DNA from: GCA-002733465 sp039969155
GTDB taxonomy: Bacteria > Pseudomonadota > Gammaproteobacteria > Enterobacterales > Kangiellaceae
Assembly (NCBI GenBank): GCA_039969155.1
Contig: JBDVOJ010000046.1
Location: forward strand, 1-64,000
Direction of reading: 5' to 3'
Length of the DNA: 64,000 bases
In this document: positions 61,501-64,000 of the stretch, in pieces
Layout of the letters: each line of letters starts with the position of its first letter
Position numbering within the stretch: position 1 is the stretch's first letter
The notes under the pieces: generated by a model
Database searches by the model: none
The model's input: only the letters and a program-made list of their open reading frames with translations
Told to the model about the DNA's origin: nothing
Program-made: the position numbers and the translations under genes

Positions 61501-62133
61501 TACTGGAGAGCCTTCAGTCAAAGCTTCTAGTCTAATTAGAACTTTATGGATTCGTGCCAAACTCTCCTTAACCGCTTTACCTCTGATAACACCGGTTAGG
61601 CCTTTTTGAAAATGCGCACGAAGTTTTTTACAATTGTCCTGAAATGAGACTGTTCTTTCATGTTCAGAAACTTGCTCATTCGGTTTTGGTGGCTCAACAC
61701 TCGTTGTGTCTGCCGAGAAAAACTCGTTTTCATTAACTGGTGGTAAATTCGATGAAGATCGGAGCTCATTAATGAGAGGTAAAAGTATAACTGGTATATC
61801 TTTTTGACCACTTTCAACTCTTTCGAGATACCCAGGCATTTGCATTAAAGCACGCATTAGGACCTCAAATGAGGACTCTTGAATTGGGCCATCTTGCTTC
61901 GCCATTTTTTCGGCAAGCACTTCCATCTCAGACGCTAGTCTCGCAGCACCATCAAATCCAAGCATTTGTAGCGTACCTTGCACTTGATGTAGGCAATTAA
62001 TACAAAACTGAATTTGAGTCTTATCTTGATTGTCTTCGACGTAAGTTTCTAACCCTTGTCGAGCTTGCTCAAGCGTATTATTAATTTCTTTTCTGACCCA
62101 ACTTAAAGCCAATTGGTCATAATTGTCAGTCAT
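55549..62133 (-). CDS. chpA: Hybrid histidine kinase ChpA of the Pil-Chp system
   Basis: 2194 aa. Hpt modules with phosphorylatable His at H665 (SFHTLKGS), H829 (LHTLKGS), H1095 (YHTFKGS) and H1452 (FHTFKGG); looser ones at H49 (LHQVQGT) and H963 (LHAFMRG), and one near 488 with no His. An acidic linker at 1180-1390 carries ESSLE repeats. The CheA core follows: dimerisation about 1595-1730, ATPase about 1735-1912 (HMLRNAMDHGIE, DDGRGLN, GRGVGMDVV), CheW-like about 1915-2055, receiver 2073-2194 with D2079/D2080, phospho-acceptor D2123 and K2175. In Pseudomonas ChpA drives PilG/PilH for twitching and cAMP. It overlaps the CheR gene by ATGA. Confidence 0.95.
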   Translation of the reverse strand: MTDNYDQLALSWVRKEINNTLEQARQGLETYVEDNQDKTQIQFCINCLHQVQGTLQMLGFDGAARLASEMEVLAEKMAKQDGPIQESSFEVLMRALMQMPGYLERVESGQKDIPVILLPLINELRSSSNLPPVNENEFFSADTTSVEPPKPNEQVSEHERTVSFQDNCKKLRAHFQKGLTGVIRGKAVKESLARIHKVLIRLEALTEGSPVSRLWWVADGFIFSIAEKGYYKMKEVHALLAQVDRQIKRLADEGEPARNDEIPAQLLSKLLYFVAKSSSKNARVASLKKEFNLEESLPESETIKKQQQQLARPDSAAMQSVIEAIGEELASVKDQLDLYVRASTKEQSQLVSLNDSLDKIADTLTVLELPIPRDVIREQTKTLKKAIKSGELPTDAAIMDIAGALLFVDANLSNFDVERFAAEGDTAENAAEVGEQRSIESQVDDATVALVSVARKNLQLAKDGMINYIASSFNPAELEVVPELLTEVLGAMRIVEYRDAAEVLEVAESYVANCLLGVSTTPTEEYLDALADIVTSVDYYLEGTEEGNSKAITSILKSAQSSIDLLNAAVENAASQPSAPVDQKTTVEESPKEAPVEAVSSAVVVPINQASAEKVVDESLIDDEVLEIFMEEAEEEIEVIENTLPQWINDTNNSDALTTIRRSFHTLKGSGRLVGAATIGELSWAVENMLNKVIEESIPAEQAVLGVLNDTLGKLPILVKEFSDNQAHQGQDIEELIARAEHVSKGLNLSDFAFASDEQPVDATEAMQEIPTLSEELPTEPEEEPIDPVLLEIFVTEAQVHLKAINEFISENANNASVVVSDGLIRALHTLKGSAHMAKVEAIAKLTGPIEKFARMTKGSNRRFDSDTVSFLNDCATFLNNVVEQLKQTQSVDSSPLDDLLNRLNTISGSKPSGEQVDGAVQQRDQQLVSIFLTEGSDILAEVQSLLDSPAPINQQQITSELHAFMRGSEMVGIQDIQNFAATCEQLANVEVSSDDDRQQYKRLLSAGVDELSQMLSHLVSEEDIQSPVALNQEILDWISEASKESAPDDMDQELVELFVEEADELIESAEGLLVRWKDNIESAQITKELRRIYHTFKGSSRMAGAMSIGDLAMAVENIFNTHIDFGRKLSDADYSLVNSATKKLVEMVNVLRAYQWPGAADDEINLLEIHINPNAALEDISETTTDSQAEVVAESASLDAVEEIEFELPQEAEVDQGEELTTSMEGTEVSEEQIPTLDQVDDSLELSVEAEFEESSANDLTDVSDIDFAIDSTGAEEISFDEPVEDVNLEVENSAEDESVEVDIPEVTEQAIEESTVEESSLEKSSIEESSLEESSLEESSLEESSLEETTSIESFEQESQSEAVLESLIEKEAPSSSEAVVVENTIAPAAPVVATGNVYPIDLDEDGKEVLEIYLEEADELLISLDEAMHAWSEDQSNSDAIDTMQRNFHTFKGGARLADLVVLGDLTHEMETYFEKVNDGSIKTKPEHVNFMLRGYDVIENLVKEVKEQNQMTLPVEYFEQLKDLIAGKGIQETTQEEAAQPVEETPEAAKPEKQAPVKEETSAEIVSFEKRKAKQDEDRRKPAQQTVDTVRVNSNQLENLVNLAGETSIFRSRLEQQMTVLRYNLDEMSSTVERLRDQLRNLDIETEAQISYRREISGGTEYEDFDPLEMDRYTRQQELTRGLGESAVDLMNLKETLDFLTSDSETLLLQQGRVNTEMQESLMQTRMTPFESLVPRLRRMVRQISTELGKTIELSISADGEMDRSVLDRLIAPLEHMLRNAMDHGIESPQDRKNANKPETGKITISLYREGGEVFVKIKDDGRGLNLEAIRKKATERGLITEDSDLSRHELHQLILEAGFSTAEKVTQISGRGVGMDVVNSEIKQLGGVIDINSEQGLGSTFTVRLPFTVSVNHALMVQIGEEVYAIPLSNIEGIVRVSPFELEEYYSNPESKFAYAGIDYSMYYLGQMLNHSSRASLAGVSQPLPVLLLHGADHPTALQVDDLLGSREIVVKSIGSQLSSVSGLSGATIQGDGRVVLILDMPALIRRVDAHIIDTASVEEVITEEKVPTVMVVDDSITVRKVTTRLLERYDFEVITAKDGVDAVTVLADTVPDVMLLDIEMPRMDGFELATIIRHDERLKQIPIIMITSRTGEKHRERAEAIGVNRYMGKPYNEVDLLETINGLLTDNS
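58084..58194. repeat. 15-bp tandem repeats inside chpA
   Basis: About seven copies of a 15-bp unit encode ESSLE-type pentapeptides (ChpA residues 1314-1350). Copies in the middle are almost identical in DNA (CTTTCTTCTAAGCTG type on the plus strand), suggesting recent slippage. Confidence 0.85.
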
Positions 62134-63032
62134 GCCAGCTCCGAATTCTTAGTTATATTGTGTTCGCGTTTAATAAACGCTAAACAATGTTTATTATCTA
62201 CTCTGGTCAAATTTTCATTGTCCACGCTAGTTACCTCACCGTGACCTAGAATCAAGATTCCACCAGGCTTTAGCCTTTCTTCAAAGTCTTTGATAATGGC
62301 TGCTTTTCTTTCTTGCCTAAAATAAATCATGACATTTTGGCAATAGATGACATCGAATAATTGCTTCGGCTCTTTATCCAGTTCAAGAATATTTGCCTGC
62401 ATAAAACATGTTCTTTTTCTAATGTCATCTTTCACTCGAATATGATTGTCTACCAATTGATCGAAAAAATTATTAAACGATGTCGATGGTAAAAAATCTG
62501 AATTTTTGTTGGAGTAAATTCCTTCTCTCGCTACAGCTAAAGATGGATAACTCACATCGATACCTGTTACACCGTAATACATTAAGTCCTTTTGATTAGT
62601 CGTTAAGTTGGCGCTCAACTTTTCCATTTCCATTGCCAAGGTGTAGGTTTCTTCTCCGGTAGAGCAACCCACACTCCACAACTGAATATCTTGGACTTTA
62701 GTTGGATTTAGTCTGAAGCCTTGCGAAATTCGGTTGCGACAAAAACTAGTTACCAGATTTAATGAGTCTAGATCTCTATAGAAGCAGGTTTCATGCACAG
62801 TTAGTGAGTCCACCAACCTAGCCCAATCTAAACTCGAAACCTGACCGCTATCTAATAATTCATAAAAATCCCGATAACGTTTAATTCCTTTTTCTCTCAT
62901 GTGACGATTTAAACTGGTCACCAAAAAAGCCTTACGAGTCTCTGGTAACCATAATCCTGTTCGTCTTTCCAGCATCGATTGCCAAAGGATAAATTCCTGT
63001 GGTTCCATTTCTGGAATCATAAAAGCAGACAT
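62130..63032 (-). CDS. pilK: CheR-type receptor methyltransferase, PilK-like
   Basis: 300 aa. CheR N-terminal helices (FILWQSMLERRTGLWLPETRKAFLVTSLNRHM) and the SAM-binding domain with DIQLWSVGCSTGEETYTLAMEME, GVTGIDVSYPSLAVAREGIYS and FDVIYCQNVMIYFRQERKAAII. It methylates glutamates on the adjacent PilJ-like receptor, opposing ChpB. It is placed between the receptor and chpA as in Pseudomonas, with 15 nt to the former and a 4-nt overlap with the latter. Confidence 0.93.
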   Translation of the reverse strand: MSAFMIPEMEPQEFILWQSMLERRTGLWLPETRKAFLVTSLNRHMREKGIKRYRDFYELLDSGQVSSLDWARLVDSLTVHETCFYRDLDSLNLVTSFCRNRISQGFRLNPTKVQDIQLWSVGCSTGEETYTLAMEMEKLSANLTTNQKDLMYYGVTGIDVSYPSLAVAREGIYSNKNSDFLPSTSFNNFFDQLVDNHIRVKDDIRKRTCFMQANILELDKEPKQLFDVIYCQNVMIYFRQERKAAIIKDFEERLKPGGILILGHGEVTSVDNENLTRVDNKHCLAFIKREHNITKNSELA

Positions 63033-63047
63033 TTAAATCCTTAGCGC

Positions 63048-64000
63048 TTAGGCTTCGTCTGGCAATTTAAATCCGGCGATTGAGTCATTCAATTCGTCTG
63101 CTAGCTCCGCCAGCTTACCGATAGAGTTTGCTGTATTCGCTGTACCTTCAGACGTTTGGTTTGTGATTTCCTGGATGACATTCATCGTATTTGACACATG
63201 ACCCGCTGACGCCGCTTGTTGACGTGCCGCGTTAGAGATGTTTTGGATTAAGTCAGCCAAACTAGTTGATACTCGCTCGATTTCCTCCAGTGCCACACCC
63301 GCATCTTGTGCCAGTCTTGCCCCATGTACCACCTCTGCGGTACTTGATTCCATCGAGATAACCGCTTCGTTAGTATCCGTTTGGATTGCTTTTACCAGTG
63401 CTTCAATTTGGTCTGTCGCATTACCCGATCTTTCCGCCAGTCGCTGTACCTCATCCGCAACAACCGCGAAACCACGACCGGCTTCACCCGCCATCGATGC
63501 CTGGATTGCAGCGTTAAGTGCCAGGATGTTTGTTTGGTCAGAGATGTCATTGATAAGCGATACGATATCCCCGATTTCTTGCGATGATTCACCCAGTCGC
63601 TTTATCCGCTTAGATGTTTCTTGGATTTGCTCACGAATCGTGTCCATCCCTTGGATAGTATTTCGTACAACCTCACCACCTTTCTTCGCGATTTCAACCG
63701 ACTTTTCCGCAACCGTTGTTGATTCAGATGCGTTTGCAGATACCTGCTCGATAGAGACAGCCATTTCGTTGATCGCCGCTGAAGCTCCGGTAATCTCTTG
63801 TGCTTGATTACGCGATGCTTGCGCTAGTTCTATCGAAATGCTTTGAGTTTCTGTAGTCGCGTTAGACAGTTTGCCAACCGAGTCTTTGATTGTTGCAACC
63901 AGGTTTCTCAATTGGTCAATGGTAAAGTTCATCGCATCGGCAATCGCACCTGTAAAGTCCTCGGTTACGGTTGCGTTAGCGGTCAAATCACCATCAGCCA
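63048..64000 (-). CDS. pilJ: PilJ-like methyl-accepting chemotaxis protein (C-terminal part)
   Basis: The gene is cut by the right edge; 317 codons are visible, read through the edge because ADGDLTANATVTEDFTGAIADAMN continues an upstream HAMP-type region. The signalling hairpin is typical (ISDQTNILALNAAIQASMAGEAGRGFAVVADEVQRLAERS), flanked by long coiled coils with methylation-type segments. The sequence before it resembles PilJ of the Pil-Chp array, which senses pilus retraction at the cell pole. First visible gene of the pilJ-pilK-chpA-chpB-chpC operon. Confidence 0.9.
   Translation of the reverse strand, partial: ADGDLTANATVTEDFTGAIADAMNFTIDQLRNLVATIKDSVGKLSNATTETQSISIELAQASRNQAQEITGASAAINEMAVSIEQVSANASESTTVAEKSVEIAKKGGEVVRNTIQGMDTIREQIQETSKRIKRLGESSQEIGDIVSLINDISDQTNILALNAAIQASMAGEAGRGFAVVADEVQRLAERSGNATDQIEALVKAIQTDTNEAVISMESSTAEVVHGARLAQDAGVALEEIERVSTSLADLIQNISNAARQQAASAGHVSNTMNVIQEITNQTSEGTANTANSIGKLAELADELNDSIAGFKLPDEA

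Noticed and set aside
63238..63807. 189-codon plus-strand frame opposite the receptor gene
   Set aside because: It lies wholly over the conserved chemoreceptor signalling domain on the other strand and its composition is that of an antisense shadow.

Overview
The window looks like chromosome of a free-living, probably marine, gammaproteobacterium with moderately low GC. Gene content (Pil-Chp chemosensory operon, sfsA, rsmE, bfr/bfd, YafK-type peptidoglycan enzyme, FecI/FecR/TonB receptor cassette) fits that class. A Kangiellaceae-like host is my guess, not something I can test here. There is no rRNA, tRNA, CRISPR array or recognisable phage. Coding is dense, with many ATGA-type overlaps.

Left part (1-9.9 kb). 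A minus-strand ECF sigma factor, FecR-like anti-sigma factor and a 1005-aa TonB-dependent receptor with an STN signalling domain are followed by a second receptor that runs off the left edge. The leader of this second receptor is a decayed copy of the STN domain of the first. Next come a DsbA-family protein, sfsA and a secreted lipase-like hydrolase.

Methyl cycle, iron and polyamines (10-22.9 kb). metK and ahcY are separated by what I read as an S-adenosylhomocysteine riboswitch; rsmE follows. A periplasmic-sensor GGDEF/EAL protein, two division-of-labour bacterioferritin subunits and a divergent Fur-type-controlled bfd come next. speA-speB diverge from a eukaryotic-type S-adenosylmethionine decarboxylase and speE, so this stretch makes SAM, recycles SAH and spends SAM on spermidine.

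Accessory region (22.9-34.2 kb). A TfoX_C/GNAT/GNAT operon is followed by attC-like sites flanking two SMI1/KNR4-type genes and a compact endonuclease V, resembling integron cassettes without an integrase. Two copies of a MITE-like repeat bracket an ABC ATPase and a permease fused to an M1 peptidase domain that lacks one zinc His. Upstream are a PspC-domain protein and a PadR regulator with a 16-bp perfect palindrome over its start.

Middle (34.2-49.6 kb). Assorted genes: VanZ-like, M23 peptidase, ECF42-type sigma factor with a YCII partner, two LysR regulators, methyltransferases, oligopeptidase B, YafK/DpaA homologue, fpr, Bcr/CflA-type transporter and an M61-like metallopeptidase.

Right part (49.7-64 kb). 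A DUF3482 GTPase and a DUF2868 membrane protein lie downstream of a Pil-Chp operon read leftward: pilJ (partial), pilK, chpA (2194 aa, with several Hpt modules, a kinase core, CheW and a receiver), chpB (CheB with an unusual 600-residue acidic insert) and chpC. This array normally controls type IV pilus twitching and cAMP.
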